Assembly: GCA_963696405.1 (NCBI GenBank)
Contig: CAVOJY010000007.1
Location: 62,001-126,000 of the forward strand
Origin: CAVOJY01 sp963696405
Lineage (GTDB): Bacteria; Chloroflexota; Limnocylindria; Limnocylindrales; CSP1-4
Direction of reading: 5' to 3'
Length of the DNA stretch: 64,000 nt
In this document: piece by piece, positions 43,271-51,799 of the stretch
Layout: the number at the start of each line of letters is the position of its first letter
Position numbering within the stretch: position 1 is the first letter of the stretch
The notes under the pieces: generated by a model
Seen by the model: only the letters and a program-made list of their open reading frames with translations
Told to the model about the DNA's origin: nothing
Databases searched by the model: none
Position numbers and translations under genes: made by a program

Positions 43271-43672
43271 ATGATCTCGATCGACCCGCGCACCCGCGGA
43301 CGGGCCCGACCCCGGGGCAGCGGCCTGGAGCTCTTTGCCTGGTACGCCATGCGGGTCACCGGCGTGGCGCTCTTCGTCCTCGCCCTTGCCCACTTCGCGA
43401 TCATCCACTTCGTCTTCGACGTGGAGGGGCAGACCGCGGAGTGGATCGCCCAGCAGCGCTGGAACCAGGTCCTCTGGCGGGCCTTCGACTGGGCCCTCCT
43501 CATGACCGTCCTCTTCCACAGCTTCATGGGCATGCGGACCGTGCTCGGCGACTACGTGCGGGCGCCGCGGGCCCGGATGGTCGTCCTCACCGTGCTCTAC
43601 GTCACGGCCATCTTCCTTGTGGTGATCGGCACGGCCGTGGTGATGACGCTGCCCACACCGGGGTCGAACTGA
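43271..43672 (+). CDS. sdhD: Succinate dehydrogenase membrane anchor SdhD
   Basis: A 133-residue three-helix anchor. After a basic N-terminus come YAMRVTGVALFVLALAHFAIIHF and LFHSFMGMRTVLGDYV, whose His residues are candidate haem ligands, and a final helix before 43672. Together with SdhC it binds haem b and quinone. Its TGA overlaps the sdhA ATG by one base. Confidence 0.88.
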   Translation: MISIDPRTRGRARPRGSGLELFAWYAMRVTGVALFVLALAHFAIIHFVFDVEGQTAEWIAQQRWNQVLWRAFDWALLMTVLFHSFMGMRTVLGDYVRAPRARMVVLTVLYVTAIFLVVIGTAVVMTLPTPGSN

Positions 43673-45444
43673 TGGGCGGCCCGCCCCTGGGCGGCGGCCT
43701 CGCCGGCCGTGCCCCGGTCCTCCACGAGGTGGACACCGTGGTCGTGGGCGGCGGCGGGGCCGGCCTCTACGCCGCCCTCGAGCTGGCCCGGCAGGGCGTC
43801 CCCGCCGCGGTGCTCTCCAAGACCTACCCCACGCGCAGCCACACCGGCACCGCCCAGGGGGGCATCTGCGCCGCCCTCGGCAACGTGGAGGAGGACCACC
43901 CCGAGTGGCACATGTTCGACACCGTGAAGGGCGGCGACTACCTGGTGGACCAGGACGCCGCCGAGATCCTGGCCCGCGAGGCGGTGGAGACGGTGATCGA
44001 ACTGGAGCACGAGGGCCTGCCCTTCAACCGCACTCCCGAGGGGAAGATCGACCAGCGCCGCTTCGGCGGCCATACCCGCAACTTCGGGGAGGCCCCCGTC
44101 AAGCGCGCCTGCTACGCCGCCGATCGCACGGGGCACATGATCCTCCAGACGCTCTACCAGCAGTGCACCAAGCGGGGCGTCCGCTTCTACGACGAGTACG
44201 CCGTGGTGGACCTCCTGGTGGACGGCGGCCTCTGCCGCGGGGTGGTGGCCTACCGGGTGGCCGACGGCGAGATCCACATCTTCCGGGCCAAGGCGGTCCT
44301 CCTGGCCACCGGCGGCTTCGGGCGGATGTTCCGCATCACCTCCAATGCCCACACGTACACCGGCGACGGCCCGGCCCTGGCCTACCGGCGGGGCATCCCG
44401 CTCGAGGACATGGAGTTCTACCAGTTCCATCCCACCGGTCTCTACGGCCTCGGCGTCCTGCTCAGTGAGGCGGCCCGGGGGGAGGGCGCCTACCTGCGCA
44501 ACGGCCTGGGCGAGCGGTTCATGGAGCGCTATGCCCCGCGGCTCATGGAGCTGGCCCCCCGGGATCTCACCAGCCGGGCCATCTACACCGAGATCCGCGA
44601 GGGCCGCGGGGTGGACGGCAAGGACTACGTCTGGCTCGACCTCACGCACCTGGGCCGCAAGGTCATCGACGAGAAGCTCCCCGACATCACGGACTTCGCC
44701 CGCGTGTACCAGGGAGTGGAGCCCATCACGCAACCCATCGCCATCGTGCCCACCGCCCACTACGCCATGGGCGGGGTACCCACCAACGCCGACGCCCAGG
44801 TGGTGGTCGACGAGGCGAACACCGTGCTCCCCGGGCTCTACGCCGCCGGCGAGTGTGCCTGCGTGTCGGTGCACGGGGCGAACCGCCTGGGCACGAACTC
44901 ACTGCTCGACATCCTCGTCTTCGGCCGGCGGGCCGGGCGCGACATGGCCCGCTTCGCTCGAGCGAGCGCGCTCCCCGAGGTGGCGGCCGATGTCCACGAG
45001 CCGGTCCAGGCCGACATCGAGACCCTGCGCTCCCGGCGGGAGGGCGAACCGGCCGCCCGCCTCCGCGACGAGCTCGCCGCGGCGATGATGGAGGACTGCG
45101 GGGTCTTCCGCACCGACGAGACGCTGCGCCGGACCCAGAAGACGGTGCGCGAGCTCCGCGAGCGGTACCGGCGAGTGCGGGTTCAGAACCAGGGTGCGGC
45201 CTTCAATACCGACCTCATCGATGCCCTCGAGCTGGGGTACCTGCTCGACTGCGCCGAGGTGACTGTGGCGGCCTGCCTCGCGCGCACGGAGTCCCGCGGC
45301 GCCCATTACCGGGAGGACTACCCCGACCGCGACGACACCAACTGGCTGAAGCACTCCCTGGCGTACGCGGAGGAGGGCGGCCCCGCCCTCCGCTACAAGC
45401 CGGTCACCATCACGCGCTTCGAACCGAAGCCGCGGACGTACTGA
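43672..45444 (+). CDS. sdhA: Succinate dehydrogenase flavoprotein subunit SdhA
   Basis: A 590-residue flavoprotein that oxidises succinate to fumarate. The dinucleotide fold is VDTVVVGGGGAGLYAALELA, and RSHTGTAQGGICAALGN carries His57, the covalent FAD attachment site. Catalytic regions are FHPTGL, RGEGAYLRNGLGERFMERY, TAHYAMGGVPTN and SVHGANRLGTNSLLDILVFGR. The C-terminal helical domain ends with NWLKHSLAY. It is translationally coupled to sdhD through TGATG. Confidence 0.96.
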   Translation: MGGPPLGGGLAGRAPVLHEVDTVVVGGGGAGLYAALELARQGVPAAVLSKTYPTRSHTGTAQGGICAALGNVEEDHPEWHMFDTVKGGDYLVDQDAAEILAREAVETVIELEHEGLPFNRTPEGKIDQRRFGGHTRNFGEAPVKRACYAADRTGHMILQTLYQQCTKRGVRFYDEYAVVDLLVDGGLCRGVVAYRVADGEIHIFRAKAVLLATGGFGRMFRITSNAHTYTGDGPALAYRRGIPLEDMEFYQFHPTGLYGLGVLLSEAARGEGAYLRNGLGERFMERYAPRLMELAPRDLTSRAIYTEIREGRGVDGKDYVWLDLTHLGRKVIDEKLPDITDFARVYQGVEPITQPIAIVPTAHYAMGGVPTNADAQVVVDEANTVLPGLYAAGECACVSVHGANRLGTNSLLDILVFGRRAGRDMARFARASALPEVAADVHEPVQADIETLRSRREGEPAARLRDELAAAMMEDCGVFRTDETLRRTQKTVRELRERYRRVRVQNQGAAFNTDLIDALELGYLLDCAEVTVAACLARTESRGAHYREDYPDRDDTNWLKHSLAYAEEGGPALRYKPVTITRFEPKPRTY

Positions 45445-45459
45445 GCGGGGTGCCAGGCG

Positions 45460-46158
45460 ATGCAGGTTGAGCTGCGCATCCAGCGCTTCGATCCGGCGCG
45501 CGACCGAAAGCCGCGCTGGGAGCAGTACCGGGTCGAGGCCGAACCGATGGCGCGCGTCCTCGATCTCCTCCACGCGGTGCAGTGGGAACAGGACGGCACG
45601 CTCGCCTTCCGGCGGTCCTGTGCCCACGGCATCTGCGGCTCGGACGCCATGTTCATCAACGGCCGCAACCGTCTTGCCTGCAAGACGCGGGTGGATCAGC
45701 TGGGCCGGAAGATCAGCGTCGCGCCGCTGCCCGGTCTGCCGGTCCTCCGGGACCTCATCGTGGACATGGAGGGCTTCTTCGCGAAGTACCGCACGGTGAT
45801 GCCGTTCCTCGTGAACGACAGCGAGCCTCCAGTGGCCGAGAGGCTCCAATCGCCTGCCGAACGGGCCCGCTTCGATGACACCACGAAGTGCATCCTCTGC
45901 GGGGCCTGCACGGCCTCCTGCCCGTCCTTCTGGGCCCAGCCCGCGTACGTGGGCCCGGCGGCCATCGTCAACGCCCACCGCTTCATCTTCGACTCCCGCG
46001 ACGAGGCGGCGCGCGAGCGCCTGGACATCCTGGCCGACGCCGACGGCGTGTGGCGCTGCCGGACGATCTTCAACTGCGTGGACGCCTGCCCCCGGGGCAT
46101 CAACATCACGCGGGCCATCCTGGAGGTCTCCCGGGCCGTCGTGGAGAAGCACGCCTGA
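45460..46158 (+). CDS. sdhB: Succinate dehydrogenase iron-sulfur subunit SdhB
   Basis: A 232-residue electron-transfer subunit. The 2Fe-2S ligands are C54, C59, the Asp in CGSD and C74; the 4Fe-4S motif is CILCGACTASCP; the 3Fe-4S motif is CRTIFNCVDACPRGINITRAI. It passes electrons from FAD to the quinone at SdhC/D. It starts 15 bases after sdhA with GGGGTG upstream and closes the operon. Confidence 0.96.
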   Translation: MQVELRIQRFDPARDRKPRWEQYRVEAEPMARVLDLLHAVQWEQDGTLAFRRSCAHGICGSDAMFINGRNRLACKTRVDQLGRKISVAPLPGLPVLRDLIVDMEGFFAKYRTVMPFLVNDSEPPVAERLQSPAERARFDDTTKCILCGACTASCPSFWAQPAYVGPAAIVNAHRFIFDSRDEAARERLDILADADGVWRCRTIFNCVDACPRGINITRAILEVSRAVVEKHA

Positions 46159-46193
46159 GCGGCGAGGCGCGCCCGGTCGGCGACCTCCGGCTC

Positions 46194-46742
46194 GTGATCC
46201 GGGCAGACGGGGCAGCACGCGGCAACCCCGGCCCGGCCTCCTGCGGGGCCGTGCTCATCGACGCCTCGTTCCCGGGCGCCCTTGAGCCCGATGCAGCGCC
46301 GCTCGCGGTGATCGCACGCGCGCTCGGGACGAAGACCAACAACGTGGCCGAGTACACCGGCGTCCTGCTCGCGCTCCGTCTGGCGCAGCGCCTCGGCGCC
46401 GCGGAGGTGGACCTCGTGCTCGATTCGAACCTCGTGGTGGAGCAGCTCAACCTGCGCTGGAAGGTGCGCGACGCGAAGCTCCGCCCGCTCTTCGCCGAGG
46501 TACGGCGGCTTCTTGCCGGGTTCCGGCGCTGGAGCGCCGTGCACGAGCCTCGCGAGCGGAACCGGGCCGCCGACGCTCTCTGCAACCTCGCGCTCGACGA
46601 TCCGCAGGCGGCCGCGGAGGCCGAGCGCCGGTTCGCCGGGCCGTTCGCCGAACCGGACGGTGCGCCGCTCACCCCGGGGCCCGGGAGAGGGGAGGCGACG
46701 GACGTGCCCGGTCAGCCGGGACTCTTCGAACCGGGCGGCTGA
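46194..46742 (+). CDS. Ribonuclease HI-family protein
   Basis: A 182-residue protein with an RNase H fold. The first catalytic Asp is in RADGAARGNPGPASCGAVL, the Glu in NNVAEYTGVLLALRLA, and the second Asp in LVLDSNLVVEQL; the last acidic residue is probably in the RNRAADALCN segment. RNase HI cleaves RNA in RNA/DNA hybrids. The C-terminus has about 45 extra residues. GTG 46194 is the only usual start in frame but lacks a ribosome site. The stop directly abuts the stop of the convergent SulP gene. Confidence 0.84.
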   Translation: MIRADGAARGNPGPASCGAVLIDASFPGALEPDAAPLAVIARALGTKTNNVAEYTGVLLALRLAQRLGAAEVDLVLDSNLVVEQLNLRWKVRDAKLRPLFAEVRRLLAGFRRWSAVHEPRERNRAADALCNLALDDPQAAAEAERRFAGPFAEPDGAPLTPGPGRGEATDVPGQPGLFEPGG

Positions 46743-48611
46743 TCAGCCGGGTCCTCCTCGCCCGGGGTCTGCCCGAGGTCGGCCGAGGCAGGGCGCGACT
46801 CGGCCTGGGGTCCCGGCCTCGGGTTCGGCATGATCGCGGCGGCCGTGCCCGTGATGCTCGCGTCGCCGCTCGTGACTGCCCTGGTGGCCGCCCTCTTCGT
46901 CCCAGTCGCTCCAGGGTACGTCGTGGTGCGACAGGTACTCCTTGACCGCGACACCGAGGGTGGGGAAGAACAGCTCCCTTCCGATCTGCGAGGTGAGCCC
47001 GTAGCGCATGAGCCGGTCCTTGACGGGATCCTTCATCTCGGCGAACCCAAGCTCGATGCCCTGCGCTTCGAGCTCATCCTCGAGCTCCTGGAGCATGTCG
47101 GCGGCGGTCGAGTCTACGTCGGTGACCGGCTCGGCCGCGACCACCACCCAGCGCGCCGGCGGGTCGGCCGCCGCGATCGCCCGGCGGATTCGTCCGCGGA
47201 AGAGGTCCGCATTGGCGAAGAACAGCGGCGCATCCCAGCGGAACAGGACGAGACCGGGGACCGTGCGGGCGTCGGGGTAGCGGGTCACGTCGTGGTAGCC
47301 CTTGAGGCCCTCGACCCGGCCGAGGACCGCGTCGTGGGGACGCCACGCTCGCCGCAGGAAGTCGAGCAGTGACAGGGCCACGGCCACGGCGATTCCGTTC
47401 AGCACGCCGAGTACCGCCACGGCGAGGAAGCTCCCCAGTGCGAGGGCGAACTCCTCGCGCCGCACCCGGTACAGCCGGCGGACGCCCTCCACCTCGAACA
47501 GGCCGAGCGCGGCCGAGATGACGACCGCGGCGAGCGCGGCCATGGGCAGGTAGTACACCAGGCCGGGCGCCGCGACGAGGAGGAGGGCGATGGCCAGGGC
47601 ACCCACCACGCCGGTCAGCTGGGTCTTTGCCCCGGCCGATTCGGCAACCGGGGTTCGGGACGCGCTGCTGCTGATCGGGAACCCCTGCACGAACCCGCAC
47701 GCCAGGCTGGCCGCCCCGAGCGCCACCAGCTCCTGGTTCGGGTCGACTTCGTAGCGGCCGCGGATCGCGAACGTGCGAGACAGGACGCTCGTCTCGGCGA
47801 ACGAGACAAGCGCGATCCCCAGCGCGGCCGTGAAGAGCGATCCCAGGTCGGCGAGGCCGACCGAGGGGATCGCCGGGACCGGGAGACCCTGGGGAACGGG
47901 GCCGACGACCCGGACCTGGTCTGCCAGCCCGAGCACGGCGACCGCAATCGTGGCGAGGACGACTGCCACGAGCACAGCCGGGAACCGTGGGGCCAGCCGT
48001 TTCGCGATGAGGATCAGCGCGAGGCAGGCCACACCGATCACGAGCGCCGGCACGACGGTCCGACCCTCGACGAGGCCGCCCGCGAAGGCGATCGTCCCGG
48101 GAATGACGCCGCTCACGTCGACGGAGAACCCGAACAGCTTCGGCAGCTGGCTGACGATGACCGTCAGCGCGATGCCGTTCATGTAGCCGAAGCGCACCGG
48201 TTTCGAGATGAGCTCGGTGACGAACCCGAGGCGGGCCAGGCCGGCGGCCACGCCGATCGCCCCGGTGAAGATCGCGAGCATGCCCGCCAGTGCAACCGCG
48301 CGCTGCGGGTCGCCGGCCGCCAGCGGAAGGATCGCGGCCGCGATGAGTGGGGCGAGCCCCGAGTCCGGCCCGACCACGAGAATCCGTGACGGGCCGAAGA
48401 TCGCATACGCGACCAGCGGCACGATGGTGGCGTAGAGCCCGGTGATGGCAGGAAGGCCGGCCGCCTCGGCGTAGGCCATCCCGGCCGGCACGAGGAGGGC
48501 CGAGAGGATGAGTCCGGCGGCGATGTCCTGTCGGAGCCACGGCAGCTGGTAGGTGCGGGCGGTTCGGAGCCCGGGCAGCCACCTCTCGGGCCTGGTCGCC
48601 GCCTGGCTCAT
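46743..48611 (-). CDS. SulP-family anion transporter with STAS domain
   Basis: A 622-residue inorganic anion transporter of the SulP/SLC26 family. The N-terminal part has the family start LPWLRQDIAAGLILSALLVPAGMAYAEAAGLPAITGLYATIVP and twelve or more helices through about residue 430. The cytosolic STAS domain follows, with LFRWDAPLFFANADLFRGRIRRAI and VTDVDSTAADMLQELEDEL. Sulfate, bicarbonate or other anions are possible cargo. The last 40 residues are rich in His, Arg, Glu and Gly and lie outside the family domain. Confidence 0.9.
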   Translation of the reverse strand: MSQAATRPERWLPGLRTARTYQLPWLRQDIAAGLILSALLVPAGMAYAEAAGLPAITGLYATIVPLVAYAIFGPSRILVVGPDSGLAPLIAAAILPLAAGDPQRAVALAGMLAIFTGAIGVAAGLARLGFVTELISKPVRFGYMNGIALTVIVSQLPKLFGFSVDVSGVIPGTIAFAGGLVEGRTVVPALVIGVACLALILIAKRLAPRFPAVLVAVVLATIAVAVLGLADQVRVVGPVPQGLPVPAIPSVGLADLGSLFTAALGIALVSFAETSVLSRTFAIRGRYEVDPNQELVALGAASLACGFVQGFPISSSASRTPVAESAGAKTQLTGVVGALAIALLLVAAPGLVYYLPMAALAAVVISAALGLFEVEGVRRLYRVRREEFALALGSFLAVAVLGVLNGIAVAVALSLLDFLRRAWRPHDAVLGRVEGLKGYHDVTRYPDARTVPGLVLFRWDAPLFFANADLFRGRIRRAIAAADPPARWVVVAAEPVTDVDSTAADMLQELEDELEAQGIELGFAEMKDPVKDRLMRYGLTSQIGRELFFPTLGVAVKEYLSHHDVPWSDWDEEGGHQGSHERRREHHGHGRRDHAEPEAGTPGRVAPCLGRPRADPGRGGPG

Positions 48612-48724
48612 CGGACCGCGGTCCGGTGCGATCCCGGGAGTGCGCGCAACGTTCGCGGCAGCATGCGGTGCAGTGTAGACAAGTGGAATCGAGACTCCAC
48701 GGGTCCTGCGCGTAGAATCCGGCG

Positions 48725-49068
48725 GTCAGCGAGACGGCCGGACGGTCGCGGGCCGCCGGGGTTTCCCGGTCGGTTCGAGGAAAGTCCGAGCTCCATGACG
48801 CAGGGCAGCGGGTAACGCCCGTCCGCCGCGAGGCGAGGACCAGCGCCACAGAGACGAGTCCGGCTTCGGCCGGGGTGAAACGCGGCAAGCTCTGCCCGGT
48901 GCAAGGCCGAATAGGGGGACGATGCCGGGCTCCGGCCCGGCGAGAGGCGCGTCACCGAGTCCCCGGGTAGGCCGCTAGAGCCGGCGGGCAACCGCCGGTC
49001 GCAGATGGATGACCGTCGCCGCGGCCGGGCCGCGGCACAGAACTCGGCTTACAGGCCGTCTCGCTGAC
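48725..49068 (+). ncRNA. rnpB: RNase P RNA, class A
   Basis: The RNA subunit that cleaves tRNA 5' leaders. Stem P1 is exact over 15 bp: GTCAGCGAGACGGCC (48725-48739) pairs with 49054-49068. Conserved core elements follow in order: GAGGAAAGTCCGAGCTCC, CACAGAGACGAG, GGTGAAACGCGGCAAGCTC, AGATGGATGACC and CACAGAACTCGGCTTACAG. A -10-like TAGAAT at 48713-48718 ends seven bases before P1, so transcription should start at or near 48725. The 344-base length is normal for class A. Confidence 0.95.
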
Positions 49069-49103
49069 ACCCAGGCCCGCTGCGCCGGCTTCCCGTGCCC
49101 GGT

Positions 49104-49424
49104 TCAGTCCTCGTCGGGGCGGAAGATGTTCGTCGCCTCGCACGTATCGCAGATCGGGCGGGCCGTCTCCAGGTCCCCGAGCGGCAGGGGAACCGCGTGC
49201 TCCGCGCGCAGGCACTCGACCTCGTAGAGCGGCAGCGCGCCGCCGCGAAGCAGCGCCATTCGCCGGAAGTTGCAGCGGCGAATGTGCGTCCGGGCGCCTC
49301 CCTGATGCAGCGCCGGGTTCCTCACCAGCTCCCTGATTGCCACGGCGGATGGATTCCCTCCGGCCGACAGCGTAACCGCGCCGTCGCCGGCGCGAAGCGA
49401 CCAGATCGTACCAGCGTTGTCCAC
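49104..49424 (-). CDS. Hypothetical protein with C-terminal CxxC
   Basis: A 106-residue protein I cannot assign. Its second half has several Cys (RRCNFRRMALL, VECLRAEHAV, ICDTCEATNIF), four of which could bind zinc or an iron-sulfur cluster. The N-terminus is beta-like. It lies between rnpB and the mra cluster, convergent with rnpB and divergent from mraZ. Start by the first ATG/GTG of the frame. Confidence 0.55.
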   Translation of the reverse strand: MDNAGTIWSLRAGDGAVTLSAGGNPSAVAIRELVRNPALHQGGARTHIRRCNFRRMALLRGGALPLYEVECLRAEHAVPLPLGDLETARPICDTCEATNIFRPDED

Positions 49425-49477
49425 CCCTTCCGCCTACGGGAGCCGGGTCCCATGACGAAAGAACCCTCGATACCCCA

Positions 49478-49505
49478 TTGACGACGCCCTCCTGAGGTGT
49501 AGAAT
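49478..49505 (+). promoter_or_regulatory. Promoter of the mra/dcw cluster
   Basis: TTGACG (49478-49483) and TAGAAT (49500-49505) are 16 bases apart, 147 bases upstream of the mraZ start, and immediately precede the MraZ-box array. The same TAGAAT form serves rnpB. Confidence 0.65.
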
Positions 49506-49514
49506 GCCCACCGA

Positions 49515-49539
49515 ATGGCGCGAAGTGGCGCCAAGTGGG
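49515..49539 (+). promoter_or_regulatory. MraZ-box direct repeats
   Basis: Three pentamers, ATGGC (49515), GTGGC (49525) and GTGGG (49535), are each separated by exactly five bases, giving a 10-base period. E. coli MraZ binds three TGGG-type boxes with this spacing at its own promoter. The array begins nine bases after the -10 box, so it would cover the transcription start and early leader and let MraZ repress the cluster. Confidence 0.7.
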
Positions 49540-49651
49540 GAACAGAGGGGAAGACGGACGGCGGCGAGAGGCCCTGGTGGGGCATCCGCGCCGGTGGCGG
49601 CGTCTCCGATGGACCCCGGTGGGACGGGAACGAGGGAAGGGGCCGAACGGC

Positions 49652-50081
49652 GTGTTCATCGGCGAGTACCGCCACACGGTGGACGAGAAGGGACGGATCG
49701 CCGTTCCCGTCCGTTTCCGTGCGCAGTTCCCCGAGGGCGCCGTTGTCGCACGCTGGCTCGACGGCTGCGGTGCCATCCACCCACCAGAGGAGTGGGACAA
49801 GGTCATGGCCCGGCTCGATTCGCTTCCGATCAGCGACCGGAATGCGCGGCAGACCGATCGCGCGCTGTCGTCGCGAGCGTTCCCCCTCGACATGGACAAG
49901 CAGGGGCGGTTCGTCGTCCCGCAGATGGTCCGGGAATGGGCGGGCCTCACCGACGAGGTCGTCATCGTCGGGCGCCCGCGACCACGTCGAGCTCTGGGAG
50001 CCGTCCCGGTGGGCCGAGTACATCGCCGCCACGGAGTCCCCCGACGCGCTCGGCGAGCTCCTCCAGGGGCTCGGGATCTAG
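49652..50081 (+). CDS. mraZ: MraZ transcriptional regulator, frameshifted
   Basis: A 142-residue AbrB-like ring protein that controls the division cluster. Both MraZ repeats are visible: FIGEYRHTVDEKGRIAVPVRFRAQF and FPLDMDKQGRFVVPQMVREWAGL, with the DxKGR motif in each. Near 49970-49972 the GGG run carries one base too many: deleting one G restores VIVGARDHVELWEPSRW and the stop at 50081. GTG is the start after GGGAAGGGG. Confidence 0.85.
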
Positions 50082-50093
50082 GCGGATCGAGAG

Positions 50094-51162
50094 ATGCCGT
50101 CGACGACGCCCACCCGGCAGCCCTCTTCCCGGCCCAGGAGCAACCCCGCATCGACGGCGGCGCGGCCGCCACGCATCTCCAGGGTCCGGACGGATCCGCC
50201 CGACAACCGGTCGTCCGTGGAAGAAGGGCACCTGCCCGTGATGGCGGAAGAGGTCCTGAACGCCCTCTCCCCCCATCCGGGCAGCTTCCAGGTCGATGCC
50301 ACGGTCGGGGGCGGAGGGCACGCCGTCCGGATCCTGGAGGCCACCTCGCCCGACGGCCGGCTCCTCGGTCTCGATGCTGACCCGGCCGCCGTGAGACGCA
50401 CGCGCACGACGTCTTGCACGGTTCGGCGGGCGGGCGGTCCTCCGACAGGCGAACTTCGAGCACCTCGCCGGGATCGCGACCGCAACAGGGTTCGACGTCG
50501 TGGACGGCGTCCTTTTCGACCTGGGTCTGAGCTCACACCAGCTCGCGGAGGAGGCCCGCGGTTTCAGCTTCCGCGCCGACGGTCCTCTCGACATGCGGTT
50601 CGACCCGACGCGCGGCGAGCCGGCATCCGCCCTGGTTGAGCGACTCGACCAGCGCGAGCTCGCCCGTCTCTTCCGCGCCTACGGCGAGGAGCCGTTTGCG
50701 CCCCGGATCGCTCGGGCCATCGTCGCGGCGCGGGAGAGCCGGCCCATCCGGACCTCTCGCGAGCTCGCGGAGATCATCGAAGCGGTGGTCCCCCGCCCGC
50801 GCGCCGGGAGGCGGAGCATCCATCCGGCGACACGGACGTTCCAGGCCCTCCGCATCGCTGTCAACCGCGAGCTCGAGGTCCTGGAAGGCGCTCTCGCGGC
50901 GGCCTGCGACCTGCTGCGGCCCGGTGGCCGGCTGGTGGTCCTCAGCTACCACTCGCTCGAGGACCGCATCGTGAAGCGCTATTTCGCCGCCGAGAGACGC
51001 GGCTGCGTCTGCCCGCCGTCCCTGCCGGTCTGCGTGTGCGGCCGCATCCCCCGCCTTCGCCCCGTCGGGCGCAATCCGGGGCGGCCCTCGCAGTTGGAGA
51101 TCGATACCAATCCACGTGCGCGGAGCGCCCGCCTGCGGGCTGCCGAGCGCCTGGCCGCCTGA
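50094..51162 (+). pseudogene. rsmH: 16S rRNA m4C1402 methyltransferase RsmH, frameshifted
   Basis: RsmH methylates N4 of C1402 in 16S rRNA. The first frame gives HLPVMAEEVLNALSP and VDATVGGGGHAVRILEA (SAM motif I) up to LGLDADPAAV; the second resumes with RLARFGGRAVLRQ, DGVLFDLGLSSHQLAEEARGFSF and ends with LVVLSYHSLEDRIVKRYF. One extra base between about 50391 and 50415 separates them. The start at ATG 50094 adds about 41 unusual residues; GTG 50217 would begin just before the conserved HLPV. Confidence 0.85.
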
Positions 51163-51242
51163 GCCTGTCCCGGGGGTGCGAGCCCGAGGGAAGGCCAGGC
51201 CGAACGACGGAAGGTCGAGAAGGGAAGGAAGGGGGTCGAACG

Positions 51243-51449
51243 ATGTCGAGAAGGCACCAACTCACCAGGCGGCGCTCCTACGCACGCCGGCAGCGGGAGC
51301 TTCGGCGGATCGGCACCGGGCACGGCCCGGCGCGCCTCCACGGCGCGCCGATGTGGCTCATTGCCGAACCGGGCGAGCCCGACGGAGCCGGTCCTGGGTT
51401 CATCGGCGTGCCGATGCTGCTCCCGTGCGTCGCTGAGGGCCGCATCTGA
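51243..51449 (+). CDS. Small Arg-rich protein between rsmH and ftsL
   Basis: A 68-residue ORF. The first 30 residues hold eleven Arg (SRRHQLTRRRSYARRQRELRR), the rest are Gly/Pro-rich with little charge. A strong AAGGAAGGGGG lies upstream of the ATG, and the stop overlaps the ftsL ATG by one base (TGATG), so it is likely translated. I know no family match. It occupies the slot where small basic proteins sometimes precede ftsL. Confidence 0.55.
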   Translation: MSRRHQLTRRRSYARRQRELRRIGTGHGPARLHGAPMWLIAEPGEPDGAGPGFIGVPMLLPCVAEGRI

Positions 51450-51793
51450 TGGCGGTCTACGAGGGCGCACGGCCGCAGCCGTTCGCGCTGGCCCGGCGGC
51501 GTCAGCCCGTCCCAGTCCGGGCGGGCCGGCGAACGAGCCGGGTCGGCCTCGCCCTCGCCGGGATCCTGGTCGCTTTCCTGTTGGGGCTCTTCTACCTGAC
51601 CCAGACAGTCCATGTTGCGGCAACGAACTACGACATCGGCGCGCTCGCGCAGGAGCGTGATCGGATGAGCCAGCAGTTGCAGTCGCTCCAGGGCGACATC
51701 GCACGGCTCGGCGCCGAGTACGCCATCGGCAGGCGCGCGCAGGAGCTGGGCCTCAATCCACTCGGGGCCGCGGTCTGGGTTCCGGCGCCCTAG
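51449..51793 (+). CDS. ftsL: FtsL-like septum formation protein
   Basis: A 114-residue bitopic protein: basic cytoplasmic head, one helix (VGLALAGILVAFLLGLFYL, about residues 31-50), then a heptad-repeat coiled coil (IGALAQERDRMSQQLQSLQGDIARL) and a short extracytoplasmic end with AQELGLNP. It belongs to the FtsL/DivIC class and links early division proteins to FtsI-FtsW. The assignment rests on topology and on its place before ftsI. Confidence 0.82.
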   Translation: MAVYEGARPQPFALARRRQPVPVRAGRRTSRVGLALAGILVAFLLGLFYLTQTVHVAATNYDIGALAQERDRMSQQLQSLQGDIARLGAEYAIGRRAQELGLNPLGAAVWVPAP

Positions 51794-51799
51794 GCCGCC

